Shown in pieces: positions 20,642 through 30,911 of a stretch of DNA of 64,000 bases. Within the stretch, counting starts at the first letter, position 1; every line of letters begins with the position of its first letter. The position numbers and the translations under genes were made by a program. This DNA comes from Acanthamoeba lenticulata (lineage: Eukaryota; Discosea; Longamoebia; Acanthamoebidae): the NCBI GenBank assembly GCA_002179805.1, contig NAVB01000336.1, forward strand, positions 1 through 64,000, in the 5' to 3' direction. The notes under the pieces were generated by a model. That model saw only the letters and a program-made list of their open reading frames with translations, did no database searches and had not been told where the DNA came from.

Positions 20642-22300
20642 ATGAGCAAAAAGCCTAGTGGTGGTTCACAACACGCCAGTGCGGAGAGTATAACAACGGT
20701 ACCTGACTCCGAGAAGCGGATTAAGAAGGATAAGGCGGGACATCGCACAGCCGACACCAAACCCAGCAGTAAAGATGAGGAGCTGTCGCACCACGTGGGA
20801 TCCCTAGATGGTGACAAGCGTCGCCTTAACGAATTGGGTTTAGCGACGCCGAAGCAACCCAAGACAAAACGAGGCACAGCAACGATCCTTCAGGCCAGCG
20901 CACCAGTTTCCCACTCTGCGTCACCGGCCAGGAAAGGGGAATCCGAAAAGAAGCGCAGTAGCGAAGGTAGCAAGAAGCTTGCCCCCGAGGCTCTGACCTT
21001 CAGTGTCGAGAGGAGGGAACATCGTAAATCGCCTCGCCATGAGCAGATCGAAAAGTACACAGGTGACCCCATTCGCCCACCAGGCGAGTTGACGTACGTA
21101 GACTCTTTTTCCTTAACGTTTCACGCTTGAGGGGAGAGAGAGAGAGATTGAGAGATTCGTGCGGTGCGATTAACCCCCCCTCTTTTTCTCAATCTCACCA
21201 CTTCACCAGGCTGCTCACGTTGCCCCACTCCACGCTGCTTCACATTTTATCGTTTCTTTCCTGTAAGGACCTCGCCGCGGCTGGTCTCGTGTCGCGCCGC
21301 TTCAACGCGCTCGCCTCTGAGAACGAGGTACCGTCCTGAGCAGTTGGTCTTTTAAATCACCTGTGTCCTCACCGCCATGCGCTCGTTCTCCATCATCGCC
21401 TCGTTTTCTCAGCTGTGGAAGGGTGCCATCGCGAGGGAGTGGTCGCACAAGCGCATGCTCAAGGGCTGGGGCAAGAAGCACGTCCTCTATCAGAAGAACA
21501 CCAAGTCCAAAAAGATTAGCCAGCAGCTCATGGTGATAGACTACAAGCAGGAGCTGCGGAATCACATCCTCTTCAAACGGAGCGTGAACAAGCAGGCCAA
21601 GACCAACCGCAAGAAGGCCTCCGTGTGGAACTTTGCCAAGCGTGACTGTTATCTCCTGCTTTTGGGCCTCGACCAGAGCGGCAAGACCACCATCCTCTAC
21701 GACATCAAGGCCGGTCGTCACGAGCTCGTCTATAGCATCCCCACCATCGGCTACAACGCCGAGGAGGTCGAGATACTCGAGCAGCCCTTTGCCGTGTGGG
21801 ACGTGGGCGGTCTCGCGCAGGTACAACCTCTCAATTGCCCTCCTTCTTACCTCAGCAAGTTATTAAGTTATTAAGCTGATCAGCTGTAACGCGCATCAAC
21901 AACACAGATCCGGCATACGTGGCCACACTACATGGCCAACGCGCAGGGCCTCATATGGGTGCTGGACTCGTCGGACGGCGACCGCATGCAGGAGGTGCGC
22001 GCTGAGCTCCACCGTGTCCTGCGCGACGAGGCCCTGCGCACGAGGAAGCTGCTCGTCCTGGCCAACAAGCAGGACCTTCCAGGCGCGCTCGACGCGCGGA
22101 CCGTGGCCAAGTACCTCCAGCTCGACTCGCCCGAGTTCATGGCCGAGTGGGACTGGTATGTGCAGCCGTGCTCGGTCATGACCGCCAGCGGCCGCGAGGC
22201 CCTCTGCGCCGGTCTCGAGTGGCTTGTGCACGACAACTCTGGGGCGGCCAACGGCGCTCAAGAGTCAGTGTGGCAGAAGCTTAAGACCAGCTTCGTCTAG
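20642..22300 (+). CDS. F-box-Arf GTPase fusion protein
   Basis: Predicted 456 residues from four exons (20642-21093, 21210-21327, 21413-21820, 21908-22300); all joins keep frame. Residues 1-150 are Lys/Ser-rich and disordered. An F-box follows (LTLPHSTLLHILSFLSCKDL, then VSRRFNALASENELWKGAI). After a basic linker comes an Arf-family GTPase: P-loop GLDQSGKTTIL (residues 275-285, DNA from 21665), switch I PTIGYNAEEVE, switch II WDVGGLAQIRHTW, NKQD at 379-382, and a G5-like CSVMTASG. Arf normally has WDVGGQDKIRPLW; here Leu (codon CTC at 21812-21814, residue 324) replaces the catalytic Gln (Arf1 Gln71). The Arf N-terminal amphipathic helix and myristoylated Gly are replaced by the F-box part. 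By family knowledge this predicts a slow or GTP-locked switch linked to an SCF ligase. An in-frame ATG farther upstream (20408) is possible but less likely. Confidence 0.85.
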
Positions 22301-22455
22301 TGGTGGATGCGCGTTCCCTACCACGCCTTCCCAGCTGCCACAACTGAGATGATTAATGTTGTTATTTTATTTATTGAGATTACACCAGCCAACAAAAACA
22401 AAAAGGAAAAAAAAAGAAAAGAGAGAACATAACACACAACACAAGCGCTGAGAAC

Positions 22456-23736
22456 ATGCAAGATGAGGAACAAGATGTAGAGAGCAACGTGAGCGAGCCA
22501 CAACGCCTCAACATCAAGGAGTGCTCGCTCAACAAAGAAGGTATGCACAGGCGTTGGTGACTCGCTCTTGACGTGGCTGCTTGCTGATGCGTTTGGCAAC
22601 ACCACAGATGGATTGCGACAGTATTCCCTGACGCCTCATCCAAACGCGCTGCCACAGGAGTTTCTGGACCAGCAGCGAGCTGAGTCAGCAGCTCTCCTGA
22701 TGCGCACTCGTAAGTCGAAGATTATCCGCTTCGCATGTATCGAGGTACGCCAGGCAGACGGCAGCCCGTACTCGCTCACATCCAGGTAGGCAGGCCATAC
22801 AGCATTTCTTCAGCTTCTGCTTCTACGTCAGCTCACGCCTTGTCCCACAGTAAGACCATTATCAAACCACCTTTCATGGACACGAGCATGTTGGACTTGC
22901 ATAAGCGCGCGGTGTGGCAAATCAGCTTGTCCCCAAGCGACCCCATACGGGTACGAGGCTCACTCCCTCTTGCACGGTCCTGAAGGCTGCGGGTCTTACT
23001 CGGGCGTCTTTCTACATGCAGGAAAAGAGCTTCCCCGCTGAAGGGATTGTGCTGCTAACGCTCAAGAACGACGTCTACGGCGGCCAATACGACCTGGAAG
23101 ACCTGGTCCTGCAAGGTGAGCTCCAGTGACGTGGTAGACTTCTTTGTGTCGGCTCCAGAAAAGGCGCTGCTGACCCGCACGCGCACAGGACCCGCCCAAC
23201 AGGGCTACTTCCTGGTGCCTCTGTATGCTGGCGCCGGCCACAGCGAAGAGATGCACCCCATCTTCAACCACGTCCAGATCATGGTGGAAAGGGACCATGA
23301 CGCGCGTGAGGGAGATGTCTTTCATGTGACCAAAGTCTTCCTCGCGCATATCCCAGTGGAGGAGCTGGCAGACTACGACGCGTCGCGAGACCTCTCGGCG
23401 GAGAGCACAGCGTCGCCGCCCATCACCTATCCCATCACCATCGCCTCTTTCATGGACACAGCTTCTGCCCTGCACAAGCGCAAGCACCCGGCAGAGGACG
23501 ACACAGCGATGATGACGGTGGGCGAGGAGGCCGATGCGTCGATGCTCCCCGGCGCCGAGGCCGAGGCGTGGGCGACCGGCTGTCCTTCAGGCGCTGAAGC
23601 CGCCCCCGAGGAGACCGCGAAGCGAAGAAGAACCAGCCAGCCCTCGCCACCGGGGTCCCTCCACCAGGACCTCCAGGAGGACCAGGCCGTGTCACGACAG
23701 CCGCATAACGAGTCGAATAGAAGCAACTCCCCGTAA
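22456..23736 (+). CDS. Hypothetical protein, unrecognised family
   Basis: Start ATG 22456 (MQDEEQDVESNVSEPQRLNI). Exons seen: 22456-22540, 22608-22785, 22851-about 22949, about 23023-23115, and about 23159-23736. The conserved-looking centre reads SKIIRFACIEVRQADGSPYS, TIIKPPFMDTSMLDLHKRAV, FPAEGIVLLTLKNDVYGG, YFLVPLYAGAG, FNHVQIMVERDHD and VFHVTKVFLAHIPVEEL, alternating beta-like strands. The C-terminal 120 residues are low-complexity, acidic then Pro/Ser-rich, with a KRRRTS basic patch. Between LEDLVLQ (to 23115) and EKALLTRTRTG (from 23159) the frame changes; a 43-nt GTGAGC...CTCCAG intron would fix it, though that is short. I do not recognise the family and assign no function. Confidence 0.6.
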
Positions 23737-24179
23737 AACGCCCTACGTGGAGCGGGTCAGTATGTAGAGCTCCGGCGTGGAGAGCGTGGAGACTCGCGGA
23801 GCACTCTTTCTCTCTCCACGGCCGCTGAAAAGACGAGAAACAAGCGAAGCGCTCGATTAGCCTTTACAAGAAGGGGAGAAAACGCGCCTGCTAAACGACC
23901 ACCACGTGAGCACACGCCACGAGAAGGGGCCACTTTGGCGGAGCCAACCGCGGAAAGTCGCCCAACGCAATTCAGAAAAATGTGACGAAGAAAGGCCACG
24001 ATTTGATGAAATGGTAGGAGTTGGCGGGGCCAGTCGTGTGTTTCGGTCGGGCCAAGGGTAACGCACTTTTTCAGAAGTTCAACACAAACGAAGAACAGGC
24101 AGGAACCATCACACACCCAACAAGAAGAGAAGAACATTGTCGCTCGCAGCAGCACACACGCAACACGACAAGGGCCACC
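23737..24179. other. Spacer, nothing recognised
   Basis: 443 bases between two same-strand genes. Contains purine-rich stretches and a run of CACACA-like motifs just before the next ATG. No coding or RNA signal was seen. Confidence 0.4.
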
Positions 24180-25003
24180 ATGCAATCCAAGCACGCCGAC
24201 AGCGACTCGCCCGCGGAGGACAGGAGGAAGAACCTGCAGCGTAAGCTCAGCCGCATGGTCTCAAGCCTTAGCGGCAACGTTGTGGACCCCGCGGTCCACA
24301 AACCGTACGTCGTGTGCCTCTCTGCCTTGTCACCGCGTTGACGTCGTTCCCATCTGACGACGAGATTTAGGGACAAGTGCATAAAACTGTACATTAAAGT
24401 GGGTCATTACGACCGGAACCCGATGCGCAACGCCTTCAACATCGCCCTCTACGGGGGCAAGAGGTACGCGCCTTGCTTCTTGGCTCCCCTTCTTCTTCAG
24501 TCAACCCCGTTAGTCTCCTCAATTATTTATTATTTATTATGATTATTATTTGTCGTCCCGTCAACCGCGGTGCTGACCACCTGGGCCACCCCCGCTTGCA
24601 GGTGGGTCACGGAGAGAACTGAGGTGTGGGATGAAATTGACCAGCGCGTCTACGTGCGGTCCCTTGCCCGCGCCCTCGCGCAACAGGTGCCCCTTCTTTT
24701 TGCCCTTAAAGCTTGGTTTGTCGGGCACACCTCCTGACTCGACTTCCTGTATGCATCTCGCCACAGGTGGGCCACGCTGGCATCTTGCGGAAGGACGACA
24801 GTGGCGACCGGCTGGACGCAGAGATCTCCCTGCAGAAGAATGGTATCTGCGATTCGGCCACCCTCCGATTTGACACCACCGCCAGGCGCGGTCGCACCGA
24901 GAGCGCCAACCTCCCCAAGCTGGCCTCCACCTGCAACCTTGCGGGTCGAACCGCCAAGAAGGACAAGGAGCTCGAGTCCACCGCCTCCCGTGTGTCTGTG
25001 TAA
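24180..25003 (+). CDS. Small hypothetical protein of about 180 residues
   Basis: Four exons, 24180-24304, 24371-24463, 24602-24686 and 24767-25003, all with GT/AG borders and in-frame joins; stop TAA at 25001-25003. The N-terminus is MQSKHADSDSPAEDRRKNLQ, then SRMVSSLSGNVVDP. The middle reads KCIKLYIKVGHYDRNPMRNA, FNIALYGGKR and WVTERTEVWDEIDQRVYVRS, followed by a Lys/Arg- and Ser/Thr-rich tail. No signal peptide or membrane segment is present. The splice structure and base use look like a real gene, but I do not recognise the family. Confidence 0.6.
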
Positions 25004-25347
25004 GGGCCCAAGCAAGCGCCCGCCATTTTTTGTCACCACCCCGCTTTGTAAATAGTAATAATTTTGCTCAAGGTGATGACCGCGCAACAACAACAACCGG
25101 TTGGCCGTTTTTCGCTTTGGTATGTGGTCAAGCACAAACATGAAGCGCAAAAGGAAAGCTGCTGCCAGTTGGTGAGATAGTGGTGATGGTAGTTGAGCGT
25201 CTATTTACACGTATGCTGGGGATAGGTCGGATGTACAACAAGAGAGGGGAGGGGGAAGCTAGATAACAACAGTCTGCACGTGCGATCATCGATAGTAGTG
25301 GTGCAAGAGGAGAGGAAGACGGGAAGAAGGAAGACGAAACGAGCTCA
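25004..25347. other. Spacer between converging genes
   Basis: 344 bases between the small hypothetical gene (+) and the basic-region gene (-). It has an AT-rich start (about 25047-25066) that suits a 3' UTR. Nothing else was recognised. Confidence 0.4.
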
Positions 25348-26438
25348 TCAAGCATCGCGCATATCTTGCGCGAGGGCTGCCTCGAGGAAGTCGAGGCTGG
25401 CGAAGGTGCCATCTCTGTCGTCCACGGGGTCTATGCCAAAGGAAGAGGTGGGAGAGATGGAGGTTGGTAGCATGGCACCGAACTCTGAGTAGAAAGCAGA
25501 AGGATGCTGCTGCGGTAACAGCGTCGTTGCGCCAAAGCTCGGCGCGAACTGTTGGTCGAAGGCAGTCGTCGTGGGGAAGCTGCAGTAGCTCTCTTCGGCG
25601 ATGGGCGAGAACGAGCCAGAGGAGAAGGACGACGAGAAGGTGAACGACGGATTGGAGCAGCTCTGTTGCTCGTTCATCAGCTGAAAGATCTCGGCGGCCG
25701 GGTCGAAGGGCTGGATGCCCATCGAGGAAGCGGTGGCGTATGGCTGGCCAAGGCCGTGGTAGACCGGTCGGTGAAGCAGCTGCTGCGGGTAGGCCGAGCC
25801 GGCCATAGGAGCAGCTGAGGCGTAGGGGTTGAGCATGTCATGCTGTTGTGCAGGCGAGTGACCGATGATGAATTGCGACCAGGTGCCGCCCCTATTGGCC
25901 TGCGTGGCGGGAGTCAGGGCCACTCGGTCGAACATCAGGTCTGCCGCAATGGGACTGCTTGACTGCACACGTCTGCTCAGATCCGCATTCTGGTTGATGC
26001 CGTGTGAAGGCAATGTGGGCGCGACGGTCATGCCGTGCTCCCCAGTGCCTAGCTGTGTCCGATCAAACTCGGTCTTGATCTCAGCCGTGGGCGCCGCAGC
26101 CGGGGTGTCTGGCTCCACCTCCTTCTCCTTGCCCTCGCGTTCCTTTCGTGATCGCCTTCTCTCCTTGGAGCTGCCGCCTTTCTTCTTCTCACGCCTCTCT
26201 CTTCGCTTCTTCCTGCGCAGCTTCTCCTTCTTGCTGGCCGTCTGCGCGAGCAACTGCAAGTAGCAATTTATGTTGGAGACGTCAAGTTGGTTGCCATCTA
26301 CCAGGACTTGACCAAGTGAGTTCTGCAGCGGCCACTTCCTGGGTCAGCCACTTGTGCCCAAGCTACAAGGACTACAAATGAGATAAGCTGTACCTTGCAC
26401 TTGAATGGTGACTGAGCTGTCTCAAGAGGAAGAGACAT
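25348..26438 (-). CDS. Basic-region, Gln/Ser-rich protein, possible transcription regulator
   Basis: A probable start is ATG at 26438 (MSLPLETAQSPFKCK) followed by GTACAG. A small middle exon (LGHKWLTQEVAAAEL, about 26365-26310) is possible. The long last exon runs from about 26256 to TGA at 25350-25348. It begins LLAQTASKKEKLRRKKRRER with more Lys/Arg up to about residue 50, a nuclear-localisation-like block. The next 250 residues are rich in Ala, Gln, Ser, Pro and Phe (LLPQQHPSAFYSEFGAMLP, SFTFSSSFSSGSFSPIAEES), like transactivation segments. The C-terminus is acidic (DDRDGTFASLDFLEAALAQD). No folded DNA-binding domain is recognised. The function is only a guess, and the exon joins at the 5' side are unresolved. 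Confidence 0.5.
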
Positions 26439-27171
26439 GGCGAAGCAATGCTGTGAGGTGGTAGAGCTGAGGTGTGCTTTGCTCTTGGGCAGGTGGCGGT
26501 TGTGTCGGTTGAGAGTGGAGTACGAAATGAATAGGTTGAACCGCTGGATCAAGCGGTATGTACAGGGTTCCTTGGAGTTGCCACAATCCTGGCTGAAACG
26601 GGGACCAATGACGTGCATGAGAGCAGCACGCTCCAGGTTATCTCCACCTCACGAACTGAGGGCCTCCCGCTTGGCCATTTTGCCAAAGGGTTTTCCCTGC
26701 GGAAAAGACGCAGAAAACCTAGGTGGCCATTTGTTCTTTGACAGAAATCACGTTTTTTTCTGCGGGGAACATACCGCTGTCGGTTCGAGTCGCGGTGCAT
26801 CCCTTTTCTAACTTTGAGCAAAGGAGTTGCCAGACTAGACAACTGGGCACACCCGGATACATGCCTCCCAAGTTCGGCCTGTGCCGTCCGTGGGGGAGCA
26901 GCAGCATCGACACCATGTCCGCGTACTGTGACAGGCGGGCCTCGAGCTGGTTCGTCTCTTACAAGCCGCGGCGGCCGGAACGCCTCACCTTTGCCGGCGA
27001 CGTACCTTACCTTTTGCCCCACCCAATTTAAAAAAAAAAAAAAAAAATCGTGCACGACGTGGTACAACCGGCTTCCTTTACTCATGAAATGTCGCGCAAC
27101 TGTTTGGTCTTCTTCTCCTCCTCCTTATCGTCATCATAGTCGCCGCTGTTGGACTCGTGCACGAGGTCCGC
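26439..27171. other. Spacer with an A18 tract
   Basis: 733 bases between two - strand genes. A run of 18 A lies at 27030-27047, directly after the TAA of a small + strand open frame (26723-27031; SSSIDTMSAYCDRRASSWF). A tRNA B-box-like GGTTCGAGTC occurs at about 26774 but does not fold as a tRNA. No gene could be supported. Confidence 0.4.
27030..27047. repeat. A18 homopolymer
   Basis: Eighteen consecutive A on the + strand in the spacer downstream of the Shk kinase gene. It could be the tail of a retroposed copy, but no flanking target-site duplication was found. Confidence 0.8.
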
Positions 27172-30055
27172 TTATTGAGCCTCCTTCTTCTCCTTCTTCT
27201 TGATCTTGCTGTCGTCGCTCTTCTTGATCTTCTTCTTTTTCTTCTCCTCCTTGTCGCCAGTCTTTTCCTCCTTCTTCTTCTTTTTCTTTTCCTTCGAGCC
27301 GGCCTTGTCGGTCTTCTCCGACTTCTTCTTTTTCTTCTTGGCCGGGTCCTTGGCCGCCTCCTTGTCCTTGTCGCCGGTCTCCTCCTTCTCCTTCGTCGCC
27401 ATGGGGATGACCGAAAGCGAAGTCGACGCCATGCCGTCGATCAACGATGAGTCCAAGTACTCGTTGTCCGCTGGCGCCGGCGCCGGCTTGAAGAAGGGCG
27501 CAAACACTCTGTACAGATTGTACAGAAAAGGGCCCGGGTTGGTTAATTGAGACTGGCAAGGGAGATGCCGATGGCACGGTCACGTACCTGTCCTGGCTCA
27601 CTGGGAAGCGAAGGTTAAGGTCGTCCCTCACACCATCAACCAGTTCCTTCAGACCTGGACGGCACCATACGACATAACAATCGTTAGAAAAAGTGATAGC
27701 ATTTAGTTTAGTGTTTTAATTGTTTTCAATTAATAAATAAACGGCAAAAAGCAGGCCGAGGAGGCTGCATACCGACAAAGGACTTGATCTCCTGCGTCTC
27801 ATTGTTAATCACGACGAAGAGGCCGCCCTTCCTGAGGATGCGCTGATGGATGATGGGGTTCTTCTTGTCATCAACCACGCGACTGTCCAATACGCACAGG
27901 AAACACGCGACCGGAACATGTCAGTCCGGTCTTCGAAAAAGAACCACACAGCGTCGCTGCCAAAAGAAGGCGGGAGGCAGCAGGCCTCGAAGCGTGTGAA
28001 GTGCAAACCTGATGGTGAAGCTCTGGGGAGCGGAACCCAGCCGCACGATGAAGGAGCCCGGAGGCTTGCCCTGAATCCTCGACTTGGCGGCGTTCACTTC
28101 GATGTCGCCCTGTAGATCCAACCAAGGCAAACATTCATTCATCATAAAAAAAGGTGTGGAATGTGGAAGAAAGGCGTTGGGAAGAGGACAGGGAGAGGGC
28201 CACATACGTGGAACCAGTCGAACTCGCAGATTGTCCGGATCCGGGAGATGAGGTCCGGAGCGGGAGGGTCGGCCACGAGGGGACCGAAGCGGCCGAGGAA
28301 GTCGCTGAACTTCTCGCACCTCACGATGTCGGGGTATTTGCTGCTGGTCATGTCCTTGTACTCCTCGGCTGCACGCCGTACGAGAGAGCGTTAGCCGGAG
28401 AAGCGATACGAGTCACTACAAACAAAAACAAAAACAAAAACAAAACCAAAAACAAAAAGCGAAACGAACTCAGGAGAGTCTTCATCGACAAGAAGCCGGG
28501 GTCCTCGAGTCTGAGCGGAACGTTGAGGGTCTTGCACAGGCTGACAATGAACTCGGACCAGGGCACGAAGAATGGATAGTGGTGCCCCATCTTGTCCTTC
28601 AGAGACTGCCACAGCGTCTGTGCCACTTCCTCCTGCAAAACCATCTCGACGAAGATGTCGTCAAGCTTTGCCAAAATCTCGGCAAAGGTGGGCCTGTATG
28701 TGTGTGACGTCCCACGACGTGAGCAACAAGGCTAGCACAGCTCCGAGCAGGGCAGTGGGAGTCGAAGTTGGAGACGTACCGCTGGTCGGGATAGCGGCTC
28801 CAGCCAGCCCTGATCAGCTCCTTGATCCCGTTGGAGAGCTCGTCGGGGATGGGAGGCCGCCTGTTGTTGTTCTGTGGGTGAAAGCACGCGAAACACGTCA
28901 ATCGCGAGCCGAGGACACGCAGGGAGGGTGTGATGGGAAGAGCAGTGGAGACGGTAAGGGCCGTACCACGACGTCAAACATGTAGCCCCGCAGGTCGACG
29001 ACACCCTCGCTTGGCGAGTGGCCCGTGAAGATTTCCCACAAGAGGACCGCAAACGAGAAGACATCGCTCTTTTCCGTGTTAGGGTGGCCCGCGAGCACCT
29101 CCGGCGCCATCCAGAAGGGGCTGCCCACAACGCGAGACTTCTTCGGGCCGGGGGGCTCCTTGACACAGCTGTAATTAACACATCACCAGGTATCCATCAC
29201 CACCACAGTCGTGAAGCTCAGCACCTCTGGACCGGTAATGGTGGGGAAGAGGCAACGGTATAACGCACCTGAGACCAAAGTCGCAAATCTGAACCCTGAA
29301 GTTGGTGTCCACAAGCACGTTCGCAGGCTTGATATCACGGTGAATGATGGGAGGATCAAGGCAGTGCAGCCAATAGCAGCCTGGTAAAGGTGGCCAGAGG
29401 AGCCCAGAACGTGTATCAATTTCGGAGCGCCAGCAGCAACGGAAGAGTGGTCGACGAGGCAAGACAGAAAGTGTAGCGGGGGGGGGGAGGCTTACCCTTG
29501 GCGATGTCCTTAGCGAGCTGGAACTTCTGGTGGAGCGTGAGAGGAACCTTTTCCTCGTGCAGCATACGATCCAAACTCTTGCCGTCCACATATTCCATGA
29601 CAAGAGCCACCTTTTCGGGCTCTGTGCAGACGCCCATGAGCAGCAAGATGCAAGGATGCCTCAATTGGCTGCGAGGTTGGTTTGATACATTGCGTTAGAT
29701 TCGGTTGCCAAAGTTGTTGGTTCTTTACGTTCTGTAAGGGGAACTGGTACCTTTGTATTTGTACTTCCTTCTTGAGCTCTTCGAGCTTGTCGCCTGAGAG
29801 GTGCTGATTGTGAAGCTTCTTAATGGCCACCGCTTGACCCCTTTGGGAAAGCGAATCGTCAGCGGCAAACCCCAAGTAGGAGGATGACGCGAAAAAAACA
29901 AAGCGCCGCAGTTCGTACCTGCATTTGCCCTTGTAGACGGTGCCATAGCCGCCTCGAGCGATTTCTGGGCCAAGTTCGATCTCACTTGATTTGATAATGG
30001 TCTCAGAATTGGTTTCCTTTTTCATAAGGAGACGAATACAGTGAGAAGGGTCCAT
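27172..30055 (-). CDS. Shk-type protein kinase with C-terminal SH2 domain
   Basis: Member of the SH2-domain kinases known from Dictyostelium (shkA-E), which are tyrosine-kinase-like or dual-specificity. Start at 30055 ([20 protein letters not shown]). Kinase motifs in order: nucleotide loop [11 protein letters not shown] (first Gly of GxGxxG is Ala), [63 protein letters not shown] and [17 protein letters not shown], ending near 28690 ([12 protein letters not shown]). After a linker the SH2 domain is at about 28240-27600: [34 protein letters not shown] (Arg of the FLVR motif present) and [12 protein letters not shown]. The last exon (27507-27172) is a Lys-rich tail with runs of five or six Lys, ending KEKKEAQ, TAA at 27174-27172. 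The family predicts phosphotyrosine-guided signalling at the cell cortex. About eleven introns. Confidence 0.9.
28420..28459. repeat. (CAAAAA)n tract in a Shk intron
   Basis: About six imperfect CAAAAA hexamers on the + strand. On the gene strand this is a TTTTTG-rich intron, much more AT-rich than the flanking exons. Confidence 0.8.
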
Positions 30056-30911
30056 TGTTGCGAGAGGCCACGTGAATGTGAGGGCAGCAGTGTACCCAGA
30101 CCGCCTTAGCGGGAGCCCCTGTGCTGGCCTTCATTGTCCCAATTATCAACTTGGTTGGCGGTGGTAGTGAGAGAAAAGATGTGCTGCCGGATTTGCTTGA
30201 AGATGGATGGGATTAATTGTTTTCAATCGCCACTATTTGCAGTTCGCAGAAGAAGACACAAATAGATGAACTGCGCCAGAGGGGAGGCAGAACGCGCAGG
30301 AGACGAAGAAAGGCCACACCAGACCACCCTATGCTGTTGGTTTCGCAAACGAGGCAATTTTGCCTGTAGCTTTGGGCCACATGGAGACCAGCCCCTTCCC
30401 GGTAAAATATGGGCACGGCCAAGGCAAGAAAAGAAATCCACAAAAAAAAATAAATACCATGGCTTCTATCTTTGGACTCCCGTGCAACGTAGTCGCTAGG
30501 GACGCACGCGTGCCAAGACGATACACGCGCCCACACTTCTCCTCCAGCGAGGCCGTAGAACGAGGCTCAGTGCGAAATCACGCTCAATTTGTGAGGCCTG
30601 CCTCCCTCGGGCTGAATTCCGTGTGAAGCCATCACGCAGACAAACGTGCTTCATGTTATCGCCGACGCAATGCAATGTGGCGAAAGTCCGCCGCATCGTG
30701 GCGGCATTTTTCACAGCAACGGAGGTTTCTTGTTGGCCTTTCCTGCCCGCACAGGGGAGTTTTTTGTGGTAGTCACGCAACAACCAAAGGCTCAAGCCCC
30801 AGCCACATACACCTGAGCAGCTACGTGCCCAAACCCGAGTCCAGCCTGTGTGGTGTGCAAGAGCGCGAATACACGATAGTGTGTGGAGGTGCAGCTGCCC
30901 TGTGCACGTTC
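30056..30911. promoter_or_regulatory. Divergent intergenic region between Shk kinase and PGAP1
   Basis: About 856 bases between the divergent starts of the Shk gene (-) and PGAP1 (+). It should hold both promoters. An A-rich patch is at 30439-30452. Short open frames exist on both strands, but none shows the codon bias of local exons. A frame open from 30675 runs into the PGAP1 ATG at 30912. Confidence 0.45.

Noticed and set aside
19924..20658. 244-codon + strand open frame in the F-box spacer
   Set aside because: AT-rich, with no local codon bias and no recognisable domain; kept only as a spacer note.
26770..26805. tRNA-like B box GGTTCGAGTC followed by TTTT, possible tRNA or SINE head
   Set aside because: The T-arm stem does not pair (only the closing G-C fits), no matching acceptor strand lies upstream, and a T7 run between possible A and B boxes would stop Pol III.
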